In this document: in pieces, positions 33,405 through 43,745 of the stretch | How the letters are laid out: every line of letters begins with the position of its first letter | Position numbering within the stretch: position 1 is the stretch's first letter | Assembly: GCA_023443225.1 (NCBI GenBank) | Contig: JAEZVF010000080.1 | Span: 1-46,490 of the forward strand | Origin: Bacillota bacterium | GTDB lineage: Bacteria; Bacillota; Clostridia; Lachnospirales; Lachnospiraceae | Direction: 5' to 3' | Length of the DNA stretch: 46,490 bases | Notes under the pieces: generated by a model | What the model was told of the DNA's origin: nothing | The model's database searches: none | Seen by the model: only the letters and a program-made list of their open reading frames with translations | Made by a program: the position numbers and the translations under genes

Positions 33405-34343
33405 TTATTTATAATCTTTAAAAGCTACTTCATTCTTAGTTTTAGATAGTTTATCAATGAATTTCCTATCCAGTACAGAAAGTTTATAATCCTTATGATA
33501 AATTAGCAAATCCTTATATCCCTGTCCAGGAGTTTTGCATTTTCGTTGTATGAGGTTATAACGATTTAGCCATTTTTCCGGTATTGGAGAAACCCACATG
33601 TGGGTTGTTGGTATGGTAGACAGCATATCGTACTGGCTGCAACGCTCATATACAAAAATGCATTTCGAATTATTATTGAGTCTGTTTGTTTTTGTATTGT
33701 TACTTTGTGTGAGGTAAGGGATAGCCGTATCTCCATGGGATATTTCGATATAATCGTTAAAATCTTTATAATCCAATATTTCTTTCTTTGCTAATGGATG
33801 TTTTTCGGACATTAATACAAGATATTCAAATTCCCATACGGTTTGATATCGAAGCTGTTTTTCTGTAAGGTAATCAAAAAAGTAATTTTCATATTCCGTT
33901 GGATAGCGGATAATTCCAAGATGAAAAGGGCCATCGATAATATTGTTAATGACCTGAAGTGAGTTTGTTTCCTGTACATTTACATTGATATCTTTGCTGT
34001 TATCCAAATCTGATACAAAACTCGTAATTGCATCAGCGATATAACTTCCCCTAGGTATAGAAATATTAAAGTTTTGAGAATTGTTACAGGCAGAATCAGA
34101 AAGGGCCTCCATCTTTTTAACCTGGTTTAGTATATTTCTAGCATAACATAGGAATTCAACTCCCTTTTGAGTCGGGGTTACACCCTTTGAAGTACGCTCA
34201 AATATAGAGTAACCCAGTGATCTTTCCAGTTCTTTGATAGCTTTGCTTAAACTCGGCTGACCCATGTACAGATTTTCAGCTGCCTGGGTAATGGAGCATG
34301 TCCTTTCAACTTCTATAACATATTTTAAATGCTGCGTATTCAT
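33405..34343 (-). CDS. LysR-family transcriptional regulator
   Basis: This 312-residue protein has the LysR DNA-binding domain at the start (TCSITQAAENLYMGQPSLSKAIKELERSLGYSIFERTSKGVTPTQKG, in blocks over residues 15-60) followed by a substrate-binding-like effector domain. The effector domain ends with KSTVLDRKFIDKL-type sequence. AAAGGAAAAG precedes the ATG. It lies between the two-component genes and the Lhr helicase, all on the same strand; its target is not obvious, since no divergent gene adjoins it. Confidence 0.92.
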   Translation of the reverse strand: MNTQHLKYVIEVERTCSITQAAENLYMGQPSLSKAIKELERSLGYSIFERTSKGVTPTQKGVEFLCYARNILNQVKKMEALSDSACNNSQNFNISIPRGSYIADAITSFVSDLDNSKDINVNVQETNSLQVINNIIDGPFHLGIIRYPTEYENYFFDYLTEKQLRYQTVWEFEYLVLMSEKHPLAKKEILDYKDFNDYIEISHGDTAIPYLTQSNNTKTNRLNNNSKCIFVYERCSQYDMLSTIPTTHMWVSPIPEKWLNRYNLIQRKCKTPGQGYKDLLIYHKDYKLSVLDRKFIDKLSKTKNEVAFKDYK

Positions 34344-34379
34344 TTCTTTTCCTTTCTATTCCATTCATGCATTGACTAA

Positions 34380-37300
34380 TTAGTCTCTATATAACACATA
34401 ATCCTGCATCTCACGAATAAAACCTGCATTTTGTAATGCTTCGGCTGCTTCTTTTGGATGTTCTTTCACCAAGAGGCGATTAAGTGTAGGAAAAATACGT
34501 TTCCTTGAAAATTCATCTGTAAACACCTTTAGTATTTCCTCTAAATGAGTTACATCAAAGATACGGAGTACTTTCCCCTGACGTTCGAATACTGCGACCG
34601 GAACTCCGGCACGCAGTGCGACTGCCGTACCCGGAACATTGATAAAAGAACAAGCTTCTTTATGAGGCAGACATTTTCCCCATGGCTGTACCGGATCGGA
34701 GGCCGAAAGCCATAGGATATCCTCCATAGGCTGCTCGAGTGCCAACATCACTCCTGCAAAGTCTTTGTCTCTTATAAATTGTACACCGGACAGACCTTTA
34801 ATAAAGTATCCTCGCCTTACACGTCCGGTATATTCTAAGACACGCAATGTTTCTAATGCTGTGCCCCAGGATAGTTCCGAAGTACTTCCGAAGGATACCC
34901 TTTGTAATGTTTCTCTGGACAAAATGATTACACTGTCAAATAGTTGATTCAGCTTCTCTTCTATGGTCAATTCAACTTGTGGACGTAACAATTCCCAACG
35001 ACCGGAGGTGATTGCCTGGACACGGGCATTGATACGTTGCCTCATCGTACTTTTATCATTTTTCTCTTTATTCATCCATTGTCTGACTGGTATAAAACTG
35101 TCTGCATACACAAGCCCTTTTGCAGATAAGGAAAGGAGTGTATTCAGTGGTGATTCCCCTTCAATCAGACCGGATAACCTCTGCATAAAGCTTGCACCAC
35201 GCTTTAACAGAGCTTCATATATGATTTCTTCCTTTCCTGTAAGGTCCTCTAAGGGCTTTGTCATATCAGCTTCCCAGTCGATGTCTTCCGATTTATGAAA
35301 ACTGAGTTCTGATTTCGGACTTATGTGCCAATATAGTTCTCCCTGTGAAAGTAAAGTATCCAGAAGTTCAGCACGATAACCAGTAACACGAGCTGGAAGA
35401 ATTACACTCTCCCATAAAGCCGGTGGAAATGGTTGATCAATCAGCAAACGTAAACTTTGTTCTAGTTGTTCCTTTGGTGGAGCTTGAATGCACATACGGT
35501 TTACAAGTAAGGCTGCGTAACGCTCAGAAGGAAGGGTTTTTATTTGTCTACGGCGGCTCTTAATGGTTTCTCTTTGTGCACGGTCATAAAGCTTTGCATG
35601 ATAATAAAGACCATTACTTTCCACTGCACTTCCTTTATCACATAATTCTTTTAAAAGGAGTAGCGCTGTTTCTTCTGTCCAAAAGTATCGTTCTGCGATC
35701 AGTTCTGGCGAAGCAGCACCGCGATACCGCAAGTAACGACGAATGATATGCAATTTTGCTTCTTGGTCAGCATCGATAAGTGCATTTGTGTATTCCACTT
35801 CATGTTCTGCTGCAATCCATAATCCCGGTTCGATATAGCTTGCTTGTTCCTGATGCGCCAAGGTCTCAAGCCATTCGATGGGAACCTCTAGTTCTCCTGC
35901 TATCAAATCACCCTCAATCATAAGAAGTGAGTGTAATTGTTTTTCATCTTCGGGTAAACGCTTGCGTTCGGAAACCAGTGCTAATTGTTCGGGTGCTGGC
36001 GGAATCATTTCCGCTTGTTTTAAATCCTCTTCCGCTGCAGAATGAATACTGGAGGGGGTTGGATTATAATCATACATCATGGTGGCTTCTGTCTGGTGGC
36101 GAAGAGGCATTGACATGGGAGACGGAGTATCCAGAAATATCTCACGGATTTGAATTGATCCTGATTTTATTCCGTCTAGTACATACTCCACCCCAGATAA
36201 ATCCCAGTAATCTTCGAGACATTCTCTCCTGGTTTCTCTGATTAACGGATGGTTTTTGTATTTCATCAAAGAATCCAGCATTTGGGCACTGCGAAGTCGT
36301 TGAACCCAAAGAGGCTGACGCCCAGACTTTCGAACACCCATCATGAGTGCGCGTCCCGAATTGTATCGGAAGGTCATATTAAATAATGGAGTTACCGGTA
36401 ATACGGCCTCTAGTACAGTTCTTGCTGTTGCTGCAGGTATCGTATGCAACAACCCGTTTGGCAAGGTACATTCACCATAAGGAAACAGTAAAAAACCATC
36501 ATCATCTGTAAAATAACTGATATTTGTATTGGTATGTTTCTTAGCGGCAATTTGAGTTAGTATCGCCAATGGTTCATTTACCGGCTTACCAAATACTGAA
36601 TGAACCATCATCTGATGAATTCCTGTCTCATCACGAAAATGTTCGATTACTAAGGTTCGGTCATCCGGCAGTATGCCGGTTGCCTCTAGTTGCCGTTTTA
36701 AAAAATCCTGGGCGCTCTTTGCTGCAATTTCATCAAGTCCTAATCCTTCCAATGCCGTAAGTATCGTTCCTGCTTCCTGTGCTTTGCTAAGCATACGAAA
36801 AATTGCGCCAAAGGCTTGTCCGGTTTGTATTCTTCTTCCTTTCATTTCACCTTTCCAGAAAGGAGGACGTGCACCGCTAATAGAGGATTGGGATACAATG
36901 ACGGAATCTTTTTGGATGCTTTTTATCTGCCAGGCGAAGGTTCCTAGGAGAAATTTATCGCCGGCGTGGGACTCATAAACATATTCTTCATCCAGTTCAC
37001 CCAGCTTGACCCCACTTTCGGATTTGACCGTATAAAGTCCCCGATCAGGAATTGTTCCTCCTGCAGATACGGATAACATCCGACTATAGGGATCTCCTTC
37101 AACACTTTCATGTATTCTGTCATACAAAATCCTAGGACGAACAGGTATTTCCCGCTCGTGTTCAAAATCACCTGCAAGCATGCTAAGTACATCTTTTACG
37201 TCCTCTCTTGTTACCTCACGAAAAGGATACGCACGCGGTAATATCTCCATAACTTCATCTATATCATACCCAGCACCCGTAGCCATGGAAACCAGGTGTT

Positions 37301-38558
37301 GAGCCAGTACATCCAAGCACAATCTTGGTGGATTGGAGTATTCAATACCACCGTTGCGAACTACTTCTGCTGTTAATCCACTATAGAGTCCTTCCACAGC
37401 AACTTTGGGAAAGATATGCATAACACTGACGCGGCCTGGATTATGTCCAGCACGCCCCAAACGCTGCATCGTACTAGATATGGAACGGGGACATCCAATT
37501 TGAAAAACCTGATCAATATCACCTACATCAATACCAAGCTCCATACTTGAGGTTGCACATAACAACCTTAGATTACCACTTCTTAAATCCTCTTCAACCC
37601 GAAACCGTTGCTCCTTGGATAAACTGCCATGATGTGTTCTGGCAAACCCATCCCCACCCATTTGATTCACATAATATGCCAATCGTTCCGCATAGGCACG
37701 CCCTTCCACAAAAGCAATTACACTACGTGTACCTTCACAATGGGCATAGACGGTCTGTGCTAGTTCCTGCCAGATAGAATCTTTGAATATAATCCGATGG
37801 TCGGACAGCGGACTTGTAACCACAAGCTTGACCTCTTTGTGCATCTTTGGCGCCACAATAGCCACCGGCTCAGGAGAAAGATACTCTGCTGCTATACTTA
37901 AGGGTTCAATGGTAGCAGATAAGCCAATGCGTTGCAGTGGCTCTGGGCATAATCTGTCCAGCCTTGCAATTGAAAGCATCAGATGTGCACCACGCTTGGA
38001 ATCAATCAAGGCATGTAATTCATCTATAATTATGGCATGCGCCGTTTTAAGAATGGACTGCCCGGATATACTGGTTAACATCAGATACAAAGACTCCGGT
38101 GTGGTGATCAGGATATGCGGTGGGGTTTTTATCATTTTACGGCGCTCACTTTGTGGTGTATCCCCTGTTCGGATTGCAATATGGATATCATAAAACGAAC
38201 TCTTTGAAGAAGTACTTTCTGAAGAAGTATTTCTTTTTTGCTCTAATTCATAGATACCAGTTAGAGGTCGGCGAAGATTCTCACGAATATCGCCTGCCAG
38301 TGATTTAAGGGGTGAAACATAGATTAATTGAAGTTCTTGTTTTAATGTTCCAGCACGTGCCTGTGCCTTCAGACGGTCAATAAACACTAGGAAAGCAGAC
38401 AGAGTTTTACCTGTACCGGTAGGTGCAGATACTAGGGTATGCTTTCCAGCAGAAATGGCTGGCCATGCTTCTTCTTGAACTGGAGTAGGTTCTCCAAGGG
38501 CTTTCGTAAACCAGCGTGCAGTAAGCGGATCAAATAGATTGAGTGGACTTAACGACAT
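34380..38558 (-). CDS. lhr: Lhr-type large ATP-dependent helicase
   Basis: This 1392-residue superfamily 2 helicase shows motif Q/I with SAPTGTGKTLSAFLVF (about residues 43-58), motif II IIIDELHALIDSKRG (about 173), motif III LSATIEP, a helicase C domain with RSVIAFVEGRAYAERLAYY, LCATSSMELGIDVGDID and QRLGRAGHNPGR, then the Lhr winged-helix and beta-barrel core and a long C-terminal domain. Lhr proteins translocate 3'-5' on DNA and unwind RNA-DNA hybrids, with a role in repair. E. coli Lhr is about 1540 residues, so this is a full-length bacterial form. AGGAG precedes the ATG by 8 bases. It appears richer in G+C than the surrounding accessory genes. Confidence 0.93.
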   Translation of the reverse strand: MSLSPLNLFDPLTARWFTKALGEPTPVQEEAWPAISAGKHTLVSAPTGTGKTLSAFLVFIDRLKAQARAGTLKQELQLIYVSPLKSLAGDIRENLRRPLTGIYELEQKRNTSSESTSSKSSFYDIHIAIRTGDTPQSERRKMIKTPPHILITTPESLYLMLTSISGQSILKTAHAIIIDELHALIDSKRGAHLMLSIARLDRLCPEPLQRIGLSATIEPLSIAAEYLSPEPVAIVAPKMHKEVKLVVTSPLSDHRIIFKDSIWQELAQTVYAHCEGTRSVIAFVEGRAYAERLAYYVNQMGGDGFARTHHGSLSKEQRFRVEEDLRSGNLRLLCATSSMELGIDVGDIDQVFQIGCPRSISSTMQRLGRAGHNPGRVSVMHIFPKVAVEGLYSGLTAEVVRNGGIEYSNPPRLCLDVLAQHLVSMATGAGYDIDEVMEILPRAYPFREVTREDVKDVLSMLAGDFEHEREIPVRPRILYDRIHESVEGDPYSRMLSVSAGGTIPDRGLYTVKSESGVKLGELDEEYVYESHAGDKFLLGTFAWQIKSIQKDSVIVSQSSISGARPPFWKGEMKGRRIQTGQAFGAIFRMLSKAQEAGTILTALEGLGLDEIAAKSAQDFLKRQLEATGILPDDRTLVIEHFRDETGIHQMMVHSVFGKPVNEPLAILTQIAAKKHTNTNISYFTDDDGFLLFPYGECTLPNGLLHTIPAATARTVLEAVLPVTPLFNMTFRYNSGRALMMGVRKSGRQPLWVQRLRSAQMLDSLMKYKNHPLIRETRRECLEDYWDLSGVEYVLDGIKSGSIQIREIFLDTPSPMSMPLRHQTEATMMYDYNPTPSSIHSAAEEDLKQAEMIPPAPEQLALVSERKRLPEDEKQLHSLLMIEGDLIAGELEVPIEWLETLAHQEQASYIEPGLWIAAEHEVEYTNALIDADQEAKLHIIRRYLRYRGAASPELIAERYFWTEETALLLLKELCDKGSAVESNGLYYHAKLYDRAQRETIKSRRRQIKTLPSERYAALLVNRMCIQAPPKEQLEQSLRLLIDQPFPPALWESVILPARVTGYRAELLDTLLSQGELYWHISPKSELSFHKSEDIDWEADMTKPLEDLTGKEEIIYEALLKRGASFMQRLSGLIEGESPLNTLLSLSAKGLVYADSFIPVRQWMNKEKNDKSTMRQRINARVQAITSGRWELLRPQVELTIEEKLNQLFDSVIILSRETLQRVSFGSTSELSWGTALETLRVLEYTGRVRRGYFIKGLSGVQFIRDKDFAGVMLALEQPMEDILWLSASDPVQPWGKCLPHKEACSFINVPGTAVALRAGVPVAVFERQGKVLRIFDVTHLEEILKVFTDEFSRKRIFPTLNRLLVKEHPKEAAEALQNAGFIREMQDYVLYRD

Positions 38559-38687
38559 AGAGTTTGCTCCTGACTACTATTAAAATAAACACGAATTAAA
38601 TAGATTAAGTATATTATAAGGCTTTTTATACTATAATTCCATATAATTCATATTTTAGTTTTGTAAATGTCTATTAATTCCTATATC

Positions 38688-38747
38688 ATAAAAAACTGAC
38701 CTCCCATAAGTTAGATTATATTAGGTCTTACTTATGGTGAGTCAGTT
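38688..38747 (-). terminator. Terminator of the ars operon
   Basis: AACTGAC + CCATAAGT (38694-38711) pair with ACTTATGG + GTCAGTT (38730-38747), with a 3/3 internal loop. On the minus strand GTCAGTT runs into TTTTATG. It follows the arsA stop by about 40 bases. Confidence 0.85.
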
Positions 38748-38787
38748 CTCCTTTTGTTGGAACTAGCAATTTTATGATTTATAATAG

Positions 38788-40527
38788 TTATAAAGTAAGT
38801 AATTTATCCCCTTTTATCTCATTGTCATTCCAGCTAATAACAGCAATATTTCCATTGGCATGTGTATCTACCTTATTAATCCATTCTATCTCATGTTTTG
38901 CTTTTTCTGATAATAGGGTATTCGTTGTTTTGGTTGGATAAAGAGAAGAATTGATAACCCACCATTTTGTATGGATATCAGCCCGTTTTAGATCTTTTTC
39001 CAAACGCATTGCTTCATAATATGGTGTGGCCTCTGCTAGCGTTACAATAATCACTTCCGTTTCGTTTTCGTTACGAAGTCTTGGTAATAATTTAATTGCA
39101 GATTCCGGAATATCACCCTTAGAACGTTTCATTTCCCGATTATAACTTTCTGTGGAATCCAGCAACAAAAGTGTATGTCCAGTTGGTGCCGTATCAATCA
39201 CCACAATCTGGTCTTCTGCTTTTTCCACAATATCAGCAAATGCACGAAAGACTGCAATTTCCTGTGTGCAAGGGGAACGCAAATCTTCTTCCACGTAAGC
39301 AATATCCTCTTCTGACATGGTTTTCCTTGCTTTTGCAAGAACCTCCTCTTGATACTTTACAAGTTCGGCTTTTTCATCAATATGGCTCATCGTAAGGTTA
39401 TGGGACTCGGAAAGCACAAATTTTAGGTGGGCAGCAGGGTCAGTTGTCGTCAAATGTACTTTTTTGCCCTTAGCGGATAATCCCAAGGCTATTGCTGCCG
39501 CAATCGTAGTTTTTCCGACACCTCCTTTTCCCATGGTAAATATAACTTTTTTATTAGAATGATAGAGATCATCAACAATGCTTTGAAATGGAGGCAATAT
39601 GCTACGTTCTTTTATCGTATTTTCTTGAGAAATTAAACTATCACTAGTTAGAAAAGCTCTAACCTTACCTATTCCGGTAATATTATACGCTCGTAAAGGA
39701 ATTGTGTAAGTCGTAAGTTCCTTTAATTCTTGAGGAATCGTAGAAAGTGCTGCTTGCTGTTTGCGGTACAGGCTCTCTGATATAGAATCATCAAAAGAGG
39801 ATAAAACCCCATTTATAATCAATGCCTGATTCTTTACTCCTATATCAGAAAGTTCTTTAGAAGCTCGATTGGCTTCTTTTAAAGGGGTATCCTCAGGACG
39901 TGATACTAATAGTAAAGTAGTTTTTGATGCATCGGACAAGGTTTCTACCGCTTTCTGATACATCTCCTTCTTATCTCCTAGACCAGAAAGCTGTCCTAGA
40001 CAGGATGCACCATGTGTACTTTCACTGATAAAATTACTCCATGCAGATGGAAGTTGCAGCATTCTAAGGGTATGTCCGGTTGGTGCTGTATCAAAAATGA
40101 TATAGTCATACTCCTGTTGTATCTGATTGTCCGTAATAAATTTTGAAAACTCATTGAAAGCAGCTATTTCAACCGTGCAGGAGCCGGAAAGTTGCTCTTC
40201 CATATTATTTAGAACGGAATCTGGAAGCTTTCCACGGAATGGAGCTATGATTCCTTCACGATATTCTGCTGCCGCTTCCATTGGATCAAGATTTGCAACA
40301 AATAAATTTGGCAGCTCTGATATAGGAATACTCTGACTATTTAGAGGAGTCTCAAAAACATCTTGTAAATTCGATGCCGGATCCGTACTGATTAATAATA
40401 CTTTCTTCCCCTGATCTGCTAATGAGACAGCTGTAGAACAAGCAACGGATGTCTTACCGACTCCGCCTTTTCCGGTAAAAAATAGATATTTTGTTAGTTT
40501 AATGTTTAGAGGTTCAAATGGATTCAT
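38788..40527 (-). CDS. arsA: Arsenite pump-driving ATPase ArsA
   Basis: This 579-residue protein has two homologous ATPase halves, with P-loops GKGGVGKT at residues 19-26 and again at about 335. Metal-site cysteines are seen in SGSCTVEIAAF, HGASCLGQ and SPCTQEIAVF, matching the three Cys that bind As(III) or Sb(III) in E. coli ArsA. The DTAPTGHTLR and DTAPTGHTLL signal-transduction loops are intact in both halves. It should energise the arsenite permease, here of the Acr3 type. AAAGGAAC precedes the ATG. Last gene of the ars operon. Confidence 0.95.
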   Translation of the reverse strand: MNPFEPLNIKLTKYLFFTGKGGVGKTSVACSTAVSLADQGKKVLLISTDPASNLQDVFETPLNSQSIPISELPNLFVANLDPMEAAAEYREGIIAPFRGKLPDSVLNNMEEQLSGSCTVEIAAFNEFSKFITDNQIQQEYDYIIFDTAPTGHTLRMLQLPSAWSNFISESTHGASCLGQLSGLGDKKEMYQKAVETLSDASKTTLLLVSRPEDTPLKEANRASKELSDIGVKNQALIINGVLSSFDDSISESLYRKQQAALSTIPQELKELTTYTIPLRAYNITGIGKVRAFLTSDSLISQENTIKERSILPPFQSIVDDLYHSNKKVIFTMGKGGVGKTTIAAAIALGLSAKGKKVHLTTTDPAAHLKFVLSESHNLTMSHIDEKAELVKYQEEVLAKARKTMSEEDIAYVEEDLRSPCTQEIAVFRAFADIVEKAEDQIVVIDTAPTGHTLLLLDSTESYNREMKRSKGDIPESAIKLLPRLRNENETEVIIVTLAEATPYYEAMRLEKDLKRADIHTKWWVINSSLYPTKTTNTLLSEKAKHEIEWINKVDTHANGNIAVISWNDNEIKGDKLLTL

Positions 40528-40562
40528 GCTAGTGTTCCTTTCGTATTTATTGTTTCAAAATT

Positions 40563-40952
40563 CTAACAGCAGTTTTCTCCGGAACAACAGCTGCCGCCAG
40601 TACAACCACAATCTCCTGACGCTTTAGGACTATCATTAATAGAATCCAAAGGTAGTTCCAATAAATTAGCAAATTCTTCATTTGTTGGATATCTTCCTGT
40701 TATAACAATTTCACCATCTAACATAGTTACTGGCAATCCCTCAACACCTTGTGTATTGATAAATTCATTTATTCTGGTATTCGTTACAAATTCTTGAGGG
40801 GCATTGTTAAGATTAAAGCGATCGATTATAATCCCCTTCTTTTCTAATTTATTCAGTACCGTAGAGATACGTAAAAGTTCAGGATCTACACCTACGCCAC
40901 AAAGACCGGTGGAACAACACATAGCTGGTTCAAATATTTGCATTTTCTTCAT
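40563..40952 (-). CDS. arsD: Arsenic metallochaperone ArsD
   Basis: This 129-residue protein carries PAMCCSTGLCG (Cys 12, 13 and 18), the As(III)-binding triad that hands arsenite to ArsA. VNTRINEFI and GVEGLPVTMLDGEIVI-type blocks form the thioredoxin-like core. A C-terminal Cys-rich tail (CGCTGGSCCSGENCC) gives further vicinal pairs, as in E. coli ArsD. AAGGAG precedes the ATG. It lies 35 bases upstream of arsA. Confidence 0.95.
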   Translation of the reverse strand: MKKMQIFEPAMCCSTGLCGVGVDPELLRISTVLNKLEKKGIIIDRFNLNNAPQEFVTNTRINEFINTQGVEGLPVTMLDGEIVITGRYPTNEEFANLLELPLDSINDSPKASGDCGCTGGSCCSGENCC

Positions 40953-41020
40953 AATAATTTCTCCTTTTACTTTATTATTGATTTATTGATTCGTTTATTT
41001 ATTGATTATTTAATTCTGTC

Positions 41021-42091
41021 TTAGAGCTTTGTTACAGCAACATTTTGTTGTGGAAACCAGTGTTTTGTCTTATTAACGAATTTTACAAGCATTAACATGA
41101 CCGGAACCTCGGTAAGTACGCCTACAGTACAAACCAGTACAACCGGTGAATCAGCTCCAAATAAGGTAACTGCAACTGCTACGGATAATTCAAAAAAGTC
41201 GGATGCCCCAATCAGTGCAGCCGGTGCAGCTATGTTATGGGGTTGTTTCGTAAGTTTACAGATAAGATATGCGAAAGCTGAAGTAATCACATTTTGAAGG
41301 ATCAGCGGTACTGCAATGAGCAGAACATGGAATGGATTATCTAATATGGCATCACCTTGGAAAGAAAATATGATGATCAAGGTTAAGAGTAGGCCGATTG
41401 TTGTTATGCTATCGAACTTCGGTACAAATTTCTCGTTAAAGAATTCCTCCCCTTTTTTCTTAATCAAGATAATTCTTGTAAGAGCTCCGGCAGTCAAGGG
41501 AACCACAACAAAAAGTACAACGGAAAAGAACAGGGTAGCCCATGGAACTTGTAGATTGTTTATTCCCAATAAGAAGGAAACAATGGGTACATACAAAAAA
41601 ATAATTAGAATATCATTAATAGAAACTTGAACTAAGGTATGGGCTGGATCTCCTTTTGTTAGATTACTCCATACGAATACCATTGCTGTACAAGGTGCTG
41701 CACCCAATAACACTGCACCGGTAATATAACTTTGTGCTAGCTCAGCAGAAATAAATTCTTGAAAAAACACATGAAAGAAAATACTGGCAAGCCCAAACAT
41801 TAAAAAGGGTTTTATCAGCCAACTGGTACCTGAGGATATAAATAACCCTAATGGATGTCTCCTTACATTTTTTATGGATTGAAAATCAATCTTCATCATC
41901 ATTGGGTAAATCATGATCCAGATAAGGACTGCAATGGGGATGGATTGATTCGCATATTCCATCTTTTCTAGAAATGATGGTACTCCAGGTAGAAACTTGG
42001 CTATCAGAATTCCTGCGGCCATACATAGAATAACCCAAATGGTTAAGTATTTTTCAAAGAAACCAATACCTTGTGTTTTTTCTTTACTCAT
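41021..42091 (-). CDS. acr3: Arsenite efflux permease Acr3
   Basis: This 356-residue protein is a ten-helix permease of the BART superfamily. LLGAAPCTAMVFVWSNLTKGDP (helix 4 region with the essential Cys) and GASDFFELSVAVAVTLFG (helix 9 region) are characteristic Acr3 blocks. It expels arsenite across the cytoplasmic membrane, on its own or with ArsA. Its ATG overlaps the end of the oxidoreductase gene by 8 bases, with AAGGGAG as binding site. Confidence 0.95.
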   Translation of the reverse strand: MSKEKTQGIGFFEKYLTIWVILCMAAGILIAKFLPGVPSFLEKMEYANQSIPIAVLIWIMIYPMMMKIDFQSIKNVRRHPLGLFISSGTSWLIKPFLMFGLASIFFHVFFQEFISAELAQSYITGAVLLGAAPCTAMVFVWSNLTKGDPAHTLVQVSINDILIIFLYVPIVSFLLGINNLQVPWATLFFSVVLFVVVPLTAGALTRIILIKKKGEEFFNEKFVPKFDSITTIGLLLTLIIIFSFQGDAILDNPFHVLLIAVPLILQNVITSAFAYLICKLTKQPHNIAAPAALIGASDFFELSVAVAVTLFGADSPVVLVCTVGVLTEVPVMLMLVKFVNKTKHWFPQQNVAVTKL

Positions 42092-43745
42092 AATTATCTC
42101 CCTTTTTCTTACTATTTTCTTTCTTAAATTGTTTCAACCCTCCTGAGAGGTTATATACCTTTTGAAACCCGCTATGAAGCAATATATTTTGTGCAGCATT
42201 TCCGGTAACACCTTTATTGCAATAGGTAACTGCTATGACATTATGGTTCAACTGCTTCACAGAATCCCGTAACTTAGAATGTGGAATATTTTGCGCTGTT
42301 ACCACATGCTCTTTCTCATATTGATCGCTAACTCTTGCATCTATCAGTAAGTATTCTTGCTTCGATTGCATGATTTCTTCCAGTTCATCGGCTGTAATCA
42401 GTTGCCTACCATGGTTGATAGCATTATCTAATATCATACCGGTATACATTACCGGATCTTTTGTGGTAGAAAAAGGAGGTGCATATGCTAAATCAAGATG
42501 AAACAAGTCTTCTGCTTTTGCTTTAAAAGAAATAGCGGTAACAAATACATCGATTCTTTTATCTACACCTTCATAACCTATGATTTGTGCACCTAATAAT
42601 CTGCCGCTTTCTTTCTCAGCAATTCCTTTTATGACCATTTCCTTGCCACCCATATACTCTGGCTTGTTCGGTTTGATATTGTGGCATACAACAACATCAT
42701 AGCCTTCAGATTTGGCTTCTTTTTCTGATAATCCTGTCTGTGCAACAGTTAAATCAAAGAATTTATATATTCCGGTACCTAACACTCCTCTAAAAGATAA
42801 ATTGCCGCCGGTCATACTGTCTCCTGCTATTCTTCCTGTTTTATTTGCAGTAGATCCCATAGGACGATATACAGCTTTACCTGTTACTAGCTGAAATTGT
42901 TCGGAACAATCGCCACAAGCATAAATATCCTCTATGTTCGTTCTCATTTTTTCGTCTACCTGAATTGCTTTTGTATCACCTAGCTTAATCCCTGCATGAA
43001 CGGCAAGCTCTGTATTAGGGCGGACTCCGGTTGCCAGTATCACCAGATCCGTGTGAATTGTTTTACCATCCGATAGTATGACGCTATTGTCGGTAATCTC
43101 TGTTACAGATACATCTTTGTAAAGAGTTACTCCATTTTTATCGATTTCTTCTTCTAGGTATACTGCCATATCTTTATCAAGACTAGGTGCAATCTGTGGT
43201 AATCTTTCTATTAAAGTAACATCCATGTCAAGGTTTCTTAGATTCTCACATACTTCAAGACCAATAAATCCTGTACCAACAACGACAGCGGACTTTGGAT
43301 CAAAGTTATGGATATATTCTTTTATCTTAATCATGTCATTGATATTACGCAAAGTAAAGACATGCCGCTTATCCAAACCTATGATGGATGGCATAATAGA
43401 GCTTGCTCCGGTTGCGATCACCAATTTATCGTAATGATCCGTAAAAGTTCTATCCGTTACAATGTCTTTCACCGTTACTGTTTTTGAATCAGTATGGATG
43501 GATAGGACTTCATGATGAATAAAAACGTCAATATTATATTTACTTTTAAAGAATGCTGGATTGCGTGGCGTAAGCTCCTCTGCATTTTCTACTTTTCCAC
43601 CAATGAAATATGGCATTCCACATACAGAATAAGAGATAACGCTGTCTTTTTCATAGATGATAATTTCTGCTTCTTCGTTATTTCTTCGAGCTTTTGCAGC
43701 AGCAGAGGTGCCAGCAGCAACTGCACCGATTACAATTATTCGCAT
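42084..43745 (-). CDS. CoA-disulfide reductase-like flavoprotein with C-terminal rhodanese domain
   Basis: This 553-residue fusion has a pyridine-nucleotide disulfide oxidoreductase body and a rhodanese tail. IVIGAVAAGTSAAAKARR binds FAD, YSVCGMPYFIGG holds the single redox Cys (about residue 43) of CoA-disulfide reductases and NADH oxidases, VVVGTGFIGLEVCENL binds NAD(P)H and YACGDCSEQF closes the FAD site. The tail (about 465-550) has LIDARVSDQYEKEH and the rhodanese loop TYCNKGVTG with its active Cys. Such fusions are frequent in arsenic and sulfur operons; a role in thiol or polysulfide redox beside arsenite efflux is inferred. It starts 10 bases before the arsR stop. Confidence 0.92.
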   Translation of the reverse strand: MRIIVIGAVAAGTSAAAKARRNNEEAEIIIYEKDSVISYSVCGMPYFIGGKVENAEELTPRNPAFFKSKYNIDVFIHHEVLSIHTDSKTVTVKDIVTDRTFTDHYDKLVIATGASSIMPSIIGLDKRHVFTLRNINDMIKIKEYIHNFDPKSAVVVGTGFIGLEVCENLRNLDMDVTLIERLPQIAPSLDKDMAVYLEEEIDKNGVTLYKDVSVTEITDNSVILSDGKTIHTDLVILATGVRPNTELAVHAGIKLGDTKAIQVDEKMRTNIEDIYACGDCSEQFQLVTGKAVYRPMGSTANKTGRIAGDSMTGGNLSFRGVLGTGIYKFFDLTVAQTGLSEKEAKSEGYDVVVCHNIKPNKPEYMGGKEMVIKGIAEKESGRLLGAQIIGYEGVDKRIDVFVTAISFKAKAEDLFHLDLAYAPPFSTTKDPVMYTGMILDNAINHGRQLITADELEEIMQSKQEYLLIDARVSDQYEKEHVVTAQNIPHSKLRDSVKQLNHNVIAVTYCNKGVTGNAAQNILLHSGFQKVYNLSGGLKQFKKENSKKKGDNYE